Shown: positions 22,685 to 35,120 of the stretch, piece after piece
Layout of the letters: every line of letters begins with the position of its first letter
Numbering within the stretch: the first letter of the stretch is position 1
Assembly (NCBI GenBank): GCA_030686995.1
Contig: CM060695.1
Span: 99,662,871-99,726,870 of the forward strand
Length of the DNA: 64,000 nt
Direction of reading: 5' to 3'
Source of the DNA: Artemisia argyi
Taxonomy: Eukaryota; Streptophyta; Magnoliopsida; Asterales; Asteraceae
Program-made: the position numbers and the translations under genes
Notes under the pieces: model-generated
Database searches by the model: none
What the model was told of the DNA's origin: nothing
What the model saw: only the letters and a program-made list of their open reading frames with translations

Positions 22685-24423
22685 GACAAAAATACACCGT
22701 TGGTCCCTAAACTTTCCACAAAACATCGCTATGCACCCTAAGTTTTGAAAATCGTCGTGGTGCGTCCAAACCTCAAGGTTTTGAGGCCGATTGCGTCCTT
22801 TGACCTGGAATTCTAGGGTCAATAGTTATATCATCAAGGGTATAATAGACCAAACACATTTTCAACCATATCTAAGTTAAATCTAACCCAAAATCCTTTA
22901 ACATCATCATTTTGTGCCTTAGTTGTTATTTCCCTGAAGTTACTAAGCATGGATCTTGACGAAAATTGACTATATTAGTGTGTTCTTTCCTCAAATGGTG
23001 TATTGTTAACATCTCGTTAAGTAAGAAGTTACTAAATTATATCATAACTAAAATACACTTTTGGTCACTAAAATACACCGTTGGTTACACAGTCATTCAA
23101 TTTTTGGGTGTATGTTTACTTGTGAAAGTTAAACTGGTTAAATCCAAACACTTGCTAAACTGCATATGCAAATGCAAACATGCAATTGAAAGCAAAAACT
23201 CAGAAAATCAAGATTAAAATTATCATTTAAAATTTGTTTCGTTATATAATGACATTAATCCGGAGCGTATGCCAAATGTACATCATTATAACTAAATGTT
23301 TCTAAACATTCATCTTCTTCACTTTCATCATTTTTTATCCATTTTTTTCTAATTTCCTAATTGCAGCTTTCTCTTTCCAATGCTCCTCTGCCGCTGCAGA
23401 ACGCCTTCCTTGTTTCACTTCAGCATGGCTTCCTCCTGCCTCCTCCTTTCCTTCTTCCCGCTCCTTTGCTTCTTCCTTCTCCTTTTCGTCTTCCTCCTGT
23501 TCTAACACAGCTTCTAGTTGATAGTACCAGCTTTCATCACCTTCAACTTTGGGCGACTGTTGTTGGTTAGATACAGGGTTTTCTGCTGCTACATTTGCTT
23601 CAGTAGTTGGTCTTTTGCTCAATTCCTTGTCTTCGATAGCATCTGCATCTCTTGGTCTTTTGTTTCTGGACAACATGATTTCAAGTGAATATGATTGATG
23701 TGTTTGAGGTTGATGATATAAGATTGGTATGCAGCAGCATGTTGGAGTAGCCAATATATACATAAATAATGAGGAAAACGAAGAGTCTGTATTAAATTTT
23801 AGAAGCATTTTTGGACTCTTTGATTCCCCATTATTTGTTGGAAATATGAACACATTCACAAGCATTTAGGGACCAACGGTGTATTTTAGTCATGATTTAA
23901 ATTTAGTAACCTTCGTACTTAACGACATCTTTACCTTCTTACTTAATGAGATCTTAACCTTCTCCCTTGTAGATGTTGAGACAGCAGATGCAAGAACTTT
24001 AGGTGAAGCATTTGCTACCTCAAAACGTAGGGACCAATAGTGTATTTTAGTCATGATATAATTTAGTAACTTCTTACTTAACGAGATGTTAACAATACAC
24101 CATTTGAGGAAAGAATACACTAATATAGTCAATTTCCATCAAGATCCATGCTTAGTAACTTCAGGGAAACAACAACTAAGGCACAAAATGATGATGTTAA
24201 AGAAGTTTGGGTTAGATTTAACTTAGATATGGTTGAAAATATGTTTGGTCTATTATACCCTTGATGATATAACTAAAAATAGGCGTTGACCTTAGAATTC
24301 CAGGTCAAAGGACGCAATCGGCCTCAAAACCTTGAGGTTTGGACGCACCACGACAATTTTCAAAACTTAGGGTGCATAGCGATGTTTTGTGGAAAGTTTA
24401 GGGACCAATGATGTATTTTTGTC
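22685..24423 (-). mobile_element. Pack-MULE-like element, copy 1
   Basis: 1739 bp with terminal inverted repeats of about 390 bp (22685-23066 and 24033-24423) starting GACAAAAATACA on each strand, flanked by a 9-bp direct repeat TAGAAATAA (22676-22684 and 24424-24432). Long TIRs and a 9-bp duplication define Mutator-like elements. No transposase is present; instead there is a 113- to 176-codon ORF. It lies in an intron of the Ulp1-like gene. Present at the identical site in copy 2 with the same length, so insertion predates the duplication. The strand given is that of the ORF. Confidence 0.88.
23335..23865 (-). CDS. Charged, Glu/Lys-rich ORF inside the MULE, copy 1
   Basis: The longest frame gives 176 aa, but an ATG at 23676 (MLSRNKRPRDADAIEDKEL...) giving 113 aa is more likely: the part before it is hydrophobic and irregular, and a TATA-like ATTTATGTATATATTGG lies about 80 bases upstream on the minus strand. 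The 113-aa product has a basic N-terminus, a Gln/Ser linker, the segment DESWYYQLEAVLEQ, then an acidic/basic run (EEDEKEKEEAKEREEGKEEA) and ends IRKLEKNG. It looks like a nuclear, coiled, charged protein fragment captured from a host gene. I do not recognise the parent. Copy 2 is open at the same length. Confidence 0.5.
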   Translation of the reverse strand: MLVNVFIFPTNNGESKSPKMLLKFNTDSSFSSLFMYILATPTCCCIPILYHQPQTHQSYSLEIMLSRNKRPRDADAIEDKELSKRPTTEANVAAENPVSNQQQSPKVEGDESWYYQLEAVLEQEEDEKEKEEAKEREEGKEEAGGSHAEVKQGRRSAAAEEHWKEKAAIRKLEKNG

Positions 24424-25497
24424 TAGAAATAATGAAAAAAAATAAAAATAATAATCGAGAATTAATCGGTTACCTGGATGTCAGGAGCAATGTCAGGGGC
24501 GTAAGATGGACCTGCCTGGTGATCAATAGGCATGGCAAACGAGGAAAACACCATTGGTGTACGGTTAGCAATATGTTCGGTGGAGGGAAACGGGGATGGA
24601 TACGTAGAAGTCACGGGCGGTGTAGGTACACGAACACCTTCAAAGAAACAGTCGTTCGGTGGCCCACGAAGTGGATGGCCGGTGTGTGGTAATGCCTAAA
24701 TATAAAATTATAACGTATAGTTACTATCCAACAAAGCTTAAAATATTAAACATAAAATCACAAAAAATAAATACCTGTGTGTTTTGAATCACATTAAAGT
24801 CACTAAAACCAACATTTTCATCACCAACAAAGCTTGATCCTTTATGTATTGCTGGTTTATTTCGAACTCCGTATTTCTGCATAAATTTTTTTAATCAAAC
24901 AATAATCAAAACATAAATAAATTAACGTAAACTATTTACCACAATACCTCAGCAAGTTGTTTCAACTCCAATTGATGTTGTTGGAACATCGCGTCATACG
25001 CCTTAAACTTTTGTAAAATTACCGGCGGAATATCATTATCCATAGATGAGTTTACTGGTGGTTGTATCACTGGAGGTGCGACCGGATTCCCATCAAAATA
25101 CGCTCTACTATGAGCCCACCACTCGGTCATTTCCTCAACTTCATCCGGTGTAAGCCTTGGCAAAGGTCGTTTTACCTTTAAAAAAACATGGAAAATATAT
25201 ACGACATTAAAAAACCCCAAGAATATTATAATCATATAGTTAAAAAGTAAGTGTATATCTAAAATTCACACGCAATTGGCCATCCAAAAACCTGTCTACA
25301 CGCTCTTTAAAGACCATTTTTTTATAACTCCATGCAAGTGATCGGGGATGCAACACTTGATGATGATAAAAAATAAAGTAAGGGGTCGCACCATTTGGGA
25401 ACATCTCCAATATCCAAATCTATAAAAAAGGTAATTTCGTTTAAATTCGTTAACAGTATACATATACATGAACTTTATAAATATATAAATGACATAC

Positions 25498-26049
25498 CTT
25501 GAAAACCCATATAAAGCCGTTCAACGTGTACTTAGGAGGTGAATCAGGATCCCTCCCCTCGGCAAAGTGCAATTCGCTACGCTTAACTGCTGCATCCTTT
25601 AGATGTTTGTACAATGTTGGCCATACATACGACCCCCACGGATACACATTCCACATATATAAATCCTCGACTAACCTAAATAAAAATTCATCAACTACAT
25701 TCTTAATCTCAATCCCTTTCAACACCAACATCAACACGCCTAACAAACAAAGGCGAACACCATCTATGTCGCTCAAATCACTAAACTCTTTGCTTTTTAT
25801 CTTTTTTAACAACATACCAACTTTTATTTTATGGGAATCAGTAGACGAAGGGAACACTCGGCTCCTAAACAAATTAGGTCCATCTTCATAAGGCTTCCTA
25901 AAATCTGTCCCAAACCTTAAACTTGTAACTAGACAGAATTCCTCCCTACCAAACTTAATCTCAACCTCACCTACCCGATCAAGATCACGTACACGATATC
26001 TCAAAGGAACTATCTCTGTCTCTCCCTCTTCACACGACACTTGGTGGCA
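25498..26049 (-). pseudogene. DUF1985 exon part of copy 1
   Basis: Open from the Helitron border to a donor AAG|GTATGT at 25498/25497. It contains VEIKFGREEFCLVTSLRFG (DUF1985 signature), a Leu-rich helical stretch and VYPWGSYVWPTLYKHLKDAA, the PWG motif typical of these proteins. Unlike copy 2 it lacks the extra T in the Lys-rich stretch (near 25797), so its frame is intact. Confidence 0.8.
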
Positions 26050-26224
26050 TCTATACTACATATAATGTAAAAACAGTCAAACTTGAAAAGTGAAATCTTG
26101 AAATATTGAAAATGGTCAAAGGTGAGAGAAAACTAATATACGGTAAACACACTTCCCCTCAAACTACAAAAACCTAAATCTCAAAAAATACACACACGAA
26201 CTCCATCACCGACCTCACCATCAC

Positions 26225-26378
26225 GTGAACGTCATCCCACCAACCGACCTCGCCGGAACCTTTACTACCACGGCTACTAGCCGTCGAGCCACCTGCCTTC
26301 CACCCAGCAGTCTTAAACCCACCACCCGTCAGCTTCTTCGCTGCGCCGTCGCCGGAATCTTCCATCGTCCCGAAGGTA
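26225..26378 (+). pseudogene. GC-rich exon-like fragment captured by the Helitron
   Basis: In a very AT-rich element this 150-base stretch is GC-rich and open from ATG 26225 (MNVIPPTDLAGTFTTTATSR, then RATCLPPSSLKPTTRQLL and AGIFHRPEG), followed by a donor-like GTATTTTC at 26375. The opposite strand is open too. I cannot name a parent gene. Confidence 0.35.
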
Positions 26379-28099
26379 TTTTCACGTTTAAATGTTTTTC
26401 TTACAAATCTATGTTTTTTTTTTCAAGTTTTAAAATATAAATTTATATATTTTCAACCTTTGAATGGATTTTTTTATAGATCTATATATGTTTTTCAGAT
26501 TTGACTTTTTTCAGATCTGTTGTTGTCGTCGTTGTTTATAAAGTTTATATAAATTTGGTTGGTGAAATATAAGTTTGTCTAAAAATATTTATAAAGTTTA
26601 TATAAATTTGGTTATAAAGTTTCTATAAATTTGTTGTTATAGTATTTTTTTTATGTAACCTAAAACTATTATAGTTCATTGATTCAGGGGCCACCAGCAG
26701 GACAACTGCAAAGCGTTAGCTGATATGGCTTCATGAATCATGAATTCTTTGGCAAAAAATAAAATAAAATAAATTAAGTTTTACTTTGACATTGGTTTCA
26801 TTAGGTAAAAATTTTGTTTATGATTTTGAATCTCTTAAATTGAAACTATAATGATAGTGTTTATGTGGTTCTTTAATAATAGTTCTTTAGAAAATGGAAC
26901 TTAGTTGGGCTATGTTACTATGTAGGCCATTTTTAACCGCTATGTTTATCTTTTGCAGGTGAAGATCATTCAATCTTTGTTTGGATCATGTACTTGATGG
27001 TATATTTGTCGATAAGTAGGGTATGTGCTGTCAATATCAGTTTTTTTGATTATGTATTTTAGAATGTCGTTCAGTACATATTTTCTAGAAATCTAAAGGG
27101 GGCATGACGGGTGGGTGGGAGGGTTTGTAACGGGTGAAAATGGGCCAGACCTGGGCAAGACTCCACCACATATGGCCTAATAAAGCCGGAATTTGAACAT
27201 TGAATTAAGACTTAAAGAGTTGTGATTCTGATGCAGCCTGTAAACGGTTTTTTATGATAGTGCATGCCCTGATAAAAAAATTTATCACATTTGCGTTGAT
27301 GCCATGACAATTCATTTGGCCCGTAGTCATGTTACTCTGCCGGGTTTGGACAGGGATTAAAACTAATACTTAATAGGACCAAAGTTTTGCCCAAAAAAAA
27401 ATGCACTTATTCCTTCATGTAAATCTTATTAGCTAAATGATACACACTTAAAATTTGTGAACAAATGGTATGCAATCTATTTTGTGGATGCAGAACTACG
27501 ATCACGGTCGTTTTCAAAAGCAGTTGTTATCGACAATAAACTACTTTAAAAAATAATAATGACGCACACATATTTACAGACTCTTGAAGATCTTGAGGTT
27601 GGTTTTTTTTATATGTATGTGTACATACTTGTTTTATATGTATGTGTGTCTGTATTTCTACACATACTGATATACGAACACTATGTTTGCTCCGTTCTTG
27701 TTTGTTTCGAAATATTCGTTCTTGTTTATTTCTTGTTTGTGTATGTTTGCTTTCATCTTATATATTATTTTTTTCTTCATCTTATTTTTTGAATCAATTA
27801 TTTGCTTATCATGCGCCTTTAGTTGCATAATTACATCTGAACACTATCCGTGAAACCCATATCCCATTTTTTCACTGGGGATTATCTGATTCTAATATCA
27901 CATGTCGCATAATTACTTTTGTGGCAATAGCCTAATTTATGATATTTAAAAATAAGTCGCACAAACCAATGTCGTAGTCTATCGACCTGTAAACATAAAG
28001 CAATAAGTAGCATCTGATCACCTGATATAATTTTTGAGTTGAAGTACTGATTGGACGATGTATGGGAATATAAGATATTCCCATTGTTTGGCTATGCAG

Positions 28100-28287
28100 G
28101 TTTTACTTTGACTTCAGTGTTCCTTATGTTGGCTATGCAGGTTTTACTTTAACTGCTCGGTCCTTTGCGGAGCTATATTATCTTGGGGCTTACTTTAGCC
28201 TTTCACTATCATCAGTGCACAGGGGACTGGCCAGTATCCACCTGAGTTAGGCACCAATGACTTCAAAGGTCTCTACGGATACAAGGT
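28100..28287 (+). pseudogene. Exon-like fragment in Helitron (28.1-28.3 kb)
   Basis: A block with acceptor-like TATGCAG (28134-28140, and a near duplicate at 28094-28100) followed by ACAGGGGACTGG..., which can be read as GTGQYPPELGTNDFKGLYGY with a donor-like AAG|GTACAC at the end. The segment has codon-like composition unlike its surroundings. Likely a captured exon; the gene of origin is unknown to me. Confidence 0.3.
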
Positions 28288-29259
28288 ACACTTTTCTCAC
28301 AGACTTGCAACCTCGCCAATATATAAAATCTTGGCATTGCTGCTGAAATTATTTGACAAGACTCTTCTAAAGGGCATTATGTGGTAACCTACACGTTTCT
28401 CCCTAAAAAGGATAGAAGTTGCATAACTTAATTTTAATACCAACATATTATGTGTGGCAGTTTCAAAGATGATGACTGAGGTTACTATCGTTCAGGTATG
28501 TATGACAAGTTATTGTTATGTAAGGACTATCGTATACTTTTTTTTAATTCACACGTATTTTGATTAAGTTTTCTGAAGACTATGATCTTTTCAATCTATA
28601 TGTACAGAAGGTCTTAGGCTCCTAAAATGAGTGAGATAACAAGATCAAAATTTTTTTCGAAACACGAGCCCCATGGGAAAAAGACATGATGATGAAAAGA
28701 AGGCTGATGAATCTCACCCTGAATGTAATGGTATGTCTTTAATAATCTTCACATGCACTGTTATTACGGTTCATATAGATGACTATACTCGAATAAGATC
28801 GTACCATACTTGAATATTTGATGCAATTGCAAAATTTCAGACCTCTTGCGATATTTTTGCACTGTGGTTGTTCCCGCCTTGTATGCTTGGAAAGAGAAAG
28901 TAAGAAAAGATTTTTGTTTTGTTTCTTAAATATATGCCAAAAGCTTATGACATTTAGGGTAATGAACAAACTTCCTCGTTGGGGTATGCTCCAAGTATCA
29001 TGGATAGGTCTATTAAGAAAGATTAACAAAGCCAAATGGTCGAGGGTTCCATCTAGGACAAAGGTGTAGACTTGGGGTAGGTAGGACACAGGTGTAGAAG
29101 AAGGCAATGAAAAGTAAGTAATTTGATCTAGAAAAAATTGTGAATATAAGTAAATAACGTAAAACATAGCCCTTGTCATCAGAGATACAAACATAGCACA
29201 TGGTTTTATCGACCAGTATATGAAATTTTATATTCAGTTTATGTTAACATATTATCTTA

Positions 29260-29421
29260 TTACAAGCTACCAGCTGCTTTATGACTCTTACATACTCTAC
29301 ACATGTTGATTGTTCTTTCAGAGTCTGTAACATTATGACCAACTTTAATAGAAATGGGAAGCTGTGTAATTCGACCACCAATGGGCTCATAATCACAAGA
29401 CTCATTTTCTTCCTCTGACAT
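29260..29421 (-). pseudogene. Small ORF (53 aa) in Helitron, captured exon candidate
   Basis: Frame from ATG at 29421 reads MSEEENESCDYEPIGGRITQ, then LPISIKVGHNVTDSERTI and NMCRVCKSHKAAGSL before TAA. Composition is protein-like and includes a CxxC pair. No domain recognised. Confidence 0.35.
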
Positions 29422-29639
29422 TGCAGTGACCAAAAGTGGATTGTGATTGCAGTAAAGAGGTCCCTTGTCATCATCTTAAACCAATTTTTAGGAGGAAAGT
29501 GTTTTTGGATTACAAATTTGAGGTATTTGTTGCTTCCGTGTCAGCATCGGATTAGAAAAATGTGTCCACCCTTTTGTTCTCTTTGTATTTTACACCAGAA
29601 AATGTTTACAATTGCTAATCTATTGATCGTGAAGTGATT

Positions 29640-30749
29640 TATTGTCGTGATGGTAGAAAATATGAGTATAGTGTTATCTTGCCTCCTTGATACCAGGATA
29701 AATTAACTAAATATTTTTGGAATTTGCTTGAATGTGTGAAAGAAATATATATTATGGTATTTTTTTTTCTTTTTCCTTTTTTTAATGTTTTGCTAGATGA
29801 CATAGTACAAATGTTTGTATCTGATACTTGCTATGCTTGTTTTGACTAAAGCTGATATTAAGGTCAAATTTATTAATTTTTTGTGTACATTGGATGTATG
29901 GTCAAACTGTCGAGTTGCTAAACTCAGTTGACTAATTTGGTGTTATCAATAGAGAACGGATTGGCCAATTCCTACGATCATGTCACAAACATGTATATTA
30001 CCTGGTTGCAGTTGAGTTTAGCTATATTTTAACAAAACAAGATCTTGTGGAAGAGTGTATTTAACACGAGACAAGATGTAGAGACATATATGATCCCATG
30101 AAGAAGCTTTATGTTTGTAGGTCGGCCAAAAATTATTAAAAGTTCTAAAAAGTCTTACGTTTTTTGAATTTTTGAAATTTAAATTTTTCTGAAAAACTTG
30201 GAAAGGAAAGTTTACATTTTTGGGATTGTGAACCATAATTAATTTTTAAATAGAAAACATAAAGTATTTTGTTTTTTTTTTGCAATATGTTACAAGATGT
30301 TAAAAATATATTAGAGCAAAAACTGAATCATATAACATGTACATATTGTTCATACTATATGTAGAATATTTTGTATATAATTGACTTGTGAATATATTTT
30401 TATGTATAAAAAGGATATGTTTAGAAGATTTCTCTTGGAGAAGAATACATTATTTATCGGTCGATTTTATATCGAAACTAGACATCGGGCTTTAAGTTCA
30501 ACGAGGTGGGCTGCAACCCCCGCGTTGCGGCGGGGATGTTCCGTGCAGGGATGTAATGTTTTATTTTTGAATCTCACTAAATATTTTTATATGTTGTTTG
30601 ATACATGTTAAGAATTTTTGCTAGATTTGAATTATCGCATGTTACAATTGTTTGCAAGTACATTTTGATCTTTTCACGTTTATTTTGAACGTTATACGAA
30701 ACACTTACTACAATATCACATATCCTTAATTGTCTGCCACTAGGAACCT
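29640..30749. other. AT-rich 3' part of Helitron with a second Helitron-like hairpin
   Basis: No gene seen. At 30517-30536 ACCCCCGCGTTGCGGCGGGG forms a GC-rich hairpin of the kind found at plant Helitron 3' ends, about 230 bases before the real end. It may be the remnant of an earlier 3' end or of another Helitron. Confidence 0.4.
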
Positions 30750-32895
30750 CCGTTGCTATGCACGGGTACTCGCCTAGTATAAAATAATGTATTAACACCC
30801 CACTCTCTTGCATTTTCGGTATATCTAACAGCCAACCAAAACATGTTTCCCTAAATAATTTTTCCTTAGGGGTGTTGATTCGCCTCAAACAGTCAGATAA
30901 TTATTGGTCAACCACTTATGAATGGTCAAGTATAATAGTCAAACAGCTGAGGCAAATGCTTCCGTGGAATACAGTGTTTCCCCGGGTCGTAATGTCCCAA
31001 CGAGGTGTGCGCGATGTTTTATTATAAACGAATCTGTGATTAAGTGAACGTGAACAGGAAAGGATATGAATAAGTATGTGTGTGTGTGTGATTTAAACTA
31101 GGGTTTTATAACTTAAATAAACTATATTAACTATCTTAACGATTACGTGAAACCTAGGTATTTAAAAACGTTTTAAAAGTACACCAAATTAAAATCAGAC
31201 GCGACTGCGTACTGAGAAAAAGGTGAGTTTTAAGTAAAAATAAACTATAAGGGTTAAAAATGACAATTCTATAAACTTAAACTTAAAATAAAATTAAATT
31301 AAAAAGAAAACTATTTTTTAGATTATTTTATTATTTAATATTAATTATTTAATTAAAAACTATTTAACTATTTAATTAAAATTAACTTAAATAAAAACTA
31401 AAAATGATTAACACTATAAATTAAACTAAAAACTTACAAAAATAAATTCTAAACTTAAATTAGAACTTGAAGAAAGTATAAAAAATAAAAATAAATCTTT
31501 TTGTCTTTTTGTAGATTTTTTATTAATTAAAAACTATTTATATTAATTAAACTATTTAAAATATTTTAAATTACAAATAATACTAAATCAACTTAGAAAA
31601 TTAATAAAAATTTTATATATCTAATTAACCATCATAGGAATCCTAAAAAATTATAAAAACTTTATTTCATATATTTTTAAACTAGTTTACTATTTATTAT
31701 TCTATTTATTATTTAATTACTATTTAAACTATTTAAATTATAAAAACTATTAAATGAACAGTATAAATCACAAGAAAATTTCTAAAATTATTTTATGACT
31801 TATAGAATCTAGGAAAAATATAAAATATAGGTGTTACTATATAAAAACTAATTATGCTATTTAAAACTTATTTATTGATTAATTATTAATAAAACTATTT
31901 TTAATTCTAATAAATATCAAATGACAATATAAAAATCTGAGAAAATTATTATAATTACTTTAACCTAAAATGAAATTAATAAAAATATAAAAACACAACT
32001 TACTTAATAAAAATGTAAAAATGAAAATTAAAATTAAATTAAATTAAATAGAAACTATCACTTATTTTTATATTGTATTTTCTTGATTTTTATTTTACAA
32101 AACTATATTATATATAAAAACAAGTAACTTTTGTAAAAACAACAAATTTAGAACTTAATAATAAGCTAATTATAAGCTAATATCCTAGACAGTTGACTTT
32201 AGTTGACTGAAAATGGGAAATAAGCTCAAATGAGCTTGTGTGGGACCCACCTTGGTATTTTCTGGTTCAAATAAGTCTTATGGACTTGTCTAAACTCAAT
32301 TTGGTCAAATAAGCTCAGTAGATAAGCTAATAAGCACAAATAAGCTAATCCAAAAACTGCTTTCAACTCAGAATGGGGACAAGGTTCAAGGGCAAAACTA
32401 AGTGGGGTCCACAGTGATTCAAGTCAAACAAAGGTCAACTAAGTATCCCTGGTAGGAGGGGGTTGGGAAAAGCTAACTAGGGGTTGTGGGGCCCACTGTG
32501 GTGGTCACAAAACACCACCAAAGGTGGTGTTGTGACTGAGGTCTGATGGAGCAGGGGAGGTCTTTCCCCCTGCAGCTTACTTTAGATGGATGGTGGGGTC
32601 CACACAAAAATCTCAAAATTATAAAAACTATGAGACACTAAAGTTGAGCTGTTGGACTTGAACTAGGAACAAATTTCAGCTCCTAAAACCTATTACACAA
32701 TTCTACAAAAATCTGTCAAGATTTGAGAAAATCTGAGAGATGAACTTTTGACTTTTGATGAAAATGAACTAGGTTGACTATTTTGGATTTCTAACACTCA
32801 CTACTGATTGTATATGTTATATTAAGTTATTATGAACCTATTTTAAGCTAAATTTATAACTAATAAGGTAAAATGGAGAATTGTGAATCACAACT

Positions 32896-32917
32896 CCCTC
32901 ACAGTTAACTGTGAGGG
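32896..32917. repeat. Perfect 22-bp palindrome in LTR
   Basis: CCCTCACAGTT-AACTGTGAGGG, perfectly self-complementary and identical in the other LTR (40779-40800). It could form a cruciform or bind a dimeric factor; nothing more can be said. Confidence 0.8.
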
Positions 32918-34339
32918 TTGATTAACTATCTTTTTGACTTTTTATTGAAAATGCATAAGTTTTTATGACTAAGATAGACTCTAGTGACCTAATGTGAGTT
33001 ATTGAAACCACTAACAACAACTAAAATAGCTAGGATCATAGGCAAACCTGCTGAACCAAACACACCTTAATATGACAGATTTGAAGATTTTCAAAGCAAA
33101 TGGTAAGATTAAACCACAATACCGATTACAAGCACTATATTAAGATTATTTAAGATCAATTAAGTAAGAATCAACCACAACACAAGCATAAAACTCAAAT
33201 TTGTCAAGTATGAGTCTTAGGCTGTGAGTTTTTGAATTTTTTAGCAACAAGTAAATTTAATGAACAAGTAAACTATGTTATACTATATTATGACTAAGTA
33301 ACTCCAAATGAGCATAAAAGCATTCAGATAAGCAGAAATAAGCTAAGCTACAGTAGACTTATAAAAATTGAGAAACAAGCTTACAATTGGAATTTGACTG
33401 AGACACAATGAACCAATGGATCAAAACATAACCTATTGCCTCCCATAAGGCTTCTAAACCATGTTCAACCAGAAACTAACTTGCTCCATCTTCTTTACAA
33501 CTATTTTTCTATTTATTTTCTATTTTATTGATTTTTCTTGAATTTATGAGTTTAACTAATATACTGAATTATAAGATATCTAAAAGCTTTTAAAAACTTT
33601 GTCAAAGCTTATATGAGCCTAAGAATATCTTAATAATCAACTGCAAACAACATTCATCAAAACTTGAGATTTTTGGAATTCAATTAAAAAGCATAAACTG
33701 AGATAGCAACTGAAAATTGAAATTAACTTGATTTAAAGATTAAAGGACATGAAATTAACTGAGTACAACAAGATTTAACTTAAAATTACAACTAAATGAG
33801 AAAGAACATTACCTACGATTACAATAAACTAAACCTACACTAATACTTGAACTCTTCTGCCTCATTTCCCTTTTGTAGATATGTTCTGAGTTTGTGGGAC
33901 CCACTGGGGCATTTCCCACCAATCCCCAGCCATTGATATGGTCCAAGTCATCTCAGCCGTTTAAATTTGCAACTTGGCGCCAAAAGTCTTGGGGGGTACT
34001 GTGTTTGCGTGGAGAGGTTTTCAATGCTTTTGGAAGGTTGTGGAGGTGGAGGTGATGAGGTGGAATGAGTGGTTGGCCAGCTGGGGGGTGAAAACTGTGG
34101 GAGGGTGAGTGGTATTGGTGCTACAGTGGTGAGGTTGGGAGTCTGTGAGGAAGGAGAGAGAGATGGGTGGAGTTTGACCGGGTTTGACCCTGGTATTAAA
34201 TACCAGGGTGGGGTTTGGGCTTATTTTGTGGGCTTGGGTAATTAAAATAGAGGGTGGGCTGGTATGGTATAGTGGATTGGTTTTGTAGTTAATAAATATA
34301 GGGTCCGGTTTGGTAAGTTTGTTAAATAAATCACAAGGA

Positions 34340-34960
34340 CCAAATTTGTAAATAGGGAAAAGTTGAGGGGCTGTTGTTGTAAATTCCCATATGTAATCAC
34401 AAGGACCTATTTTACCATAATTGAATAGTACACGGTTTATTTTTGATGTTTTTCATTTTTTTAAACACCGGGGACTATTTTTGCCAAACTTGCAAAGTTG
34501 AGGGGCCTTTTTGCAATTTCTCCAAACTTTTCACCCAAGGACTAATAATGACAATTATGAATTCCCTAGGACCCCTAATGATAATTTTCCCATTTTGAAC
34601 ACCCAGGGACTAAAACTGTCAAGTTTGAAACTTTGAGGGACCTGTTTTGCCAAACTGTGAAACTTCAGGGACCAATCATGTAAATTCACCAAACTTCACC
34701 AAGGACCATTCCTGCAAAAGATTATTAGTACAAGGACCAAAATTGAATTTCTCAAAGTTTTTACATCCCAGGGACCATTTCTGTCAATTTCCAAAGTTGA
34801 GGGACTAAACTTGTAATTTTATGAAACTTTGCACCAAAGGACTAAATATGTAACTTTATGATTAAAAAGGACCTTTGATGACTTTTTCATGCTTTTAGAA
34901 TAACCAGGGACTAGTTTTGCCAATTTATGAAACTTGAGGGACTGAAACTGCCAATTATGC
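34340..34960. repeat. Degenerate tandem repeats in LTR
   Basis: About 14 imperfect units that alternate AGGGACTAAAATTGTCAA-like and CAAACTTTGAGGGGCC-like blocks. Present equally at 42225-42845 in the other LTR. These segments lie near the transcription-start side of the LTR on the minus strand. Confidence 0.65.
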
Positions 34961-35120
34961 AAACTTTGTACGTTTTTCATCTGTTTTTGCATATTTTGCA
35001 TTTGAAACATATAAAACACACTTTTATGATATTTTAAGTATTTTGATACATATTTGAGTGTTTTTGTATGTTTTGGCAGCTCAGATTAGTATAAAATGAT
35101 GAGTATTTAGACATTCATCA

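Larger units (their letters stand above)
26050..30777 (+). mobile_element. Non-autonomous Helitron
   Basis: 4728 bp, starts TCTATACTACATATAATG and ends ...ACTCGCCTAG, inserted between A (26049) and T (30778) without target duplication. A hairpin CCGT-T-GC-TAT-GC-ACGG (30750-30765) lies 8 bases before the CTAG end. The sister copy has the empty site GGCA|TATAAAAT at 61402/61403. These are the rules for Helitrons. No Rep/helicase is visible. Inside are several exon-like segments, as expected from Helitron gene capture. Confidence 0.92.
30876..35120 (-). mobile_element. 3' LTR of the Athila-like LARD
   Basis: Very AT-rich first half (30876-32160), then mixed sequence. Structures: a 32-base hairpin GTCACAA..TTGTGAC (32504-32535), a perfect 22-base palindrome (32896-32917) and a run of degenerate 35-40-base units of the type GGGACTAAACTTGTAATTTT (34340-34960). 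No coding sequence. Confidence 0.9.

Noticed and set aside
27559..27830. Hydrophobic ORFs in the Helitron
   Set aside because: T-rich sequence gives Phe/Leu/Val runs; no start context or splice support.
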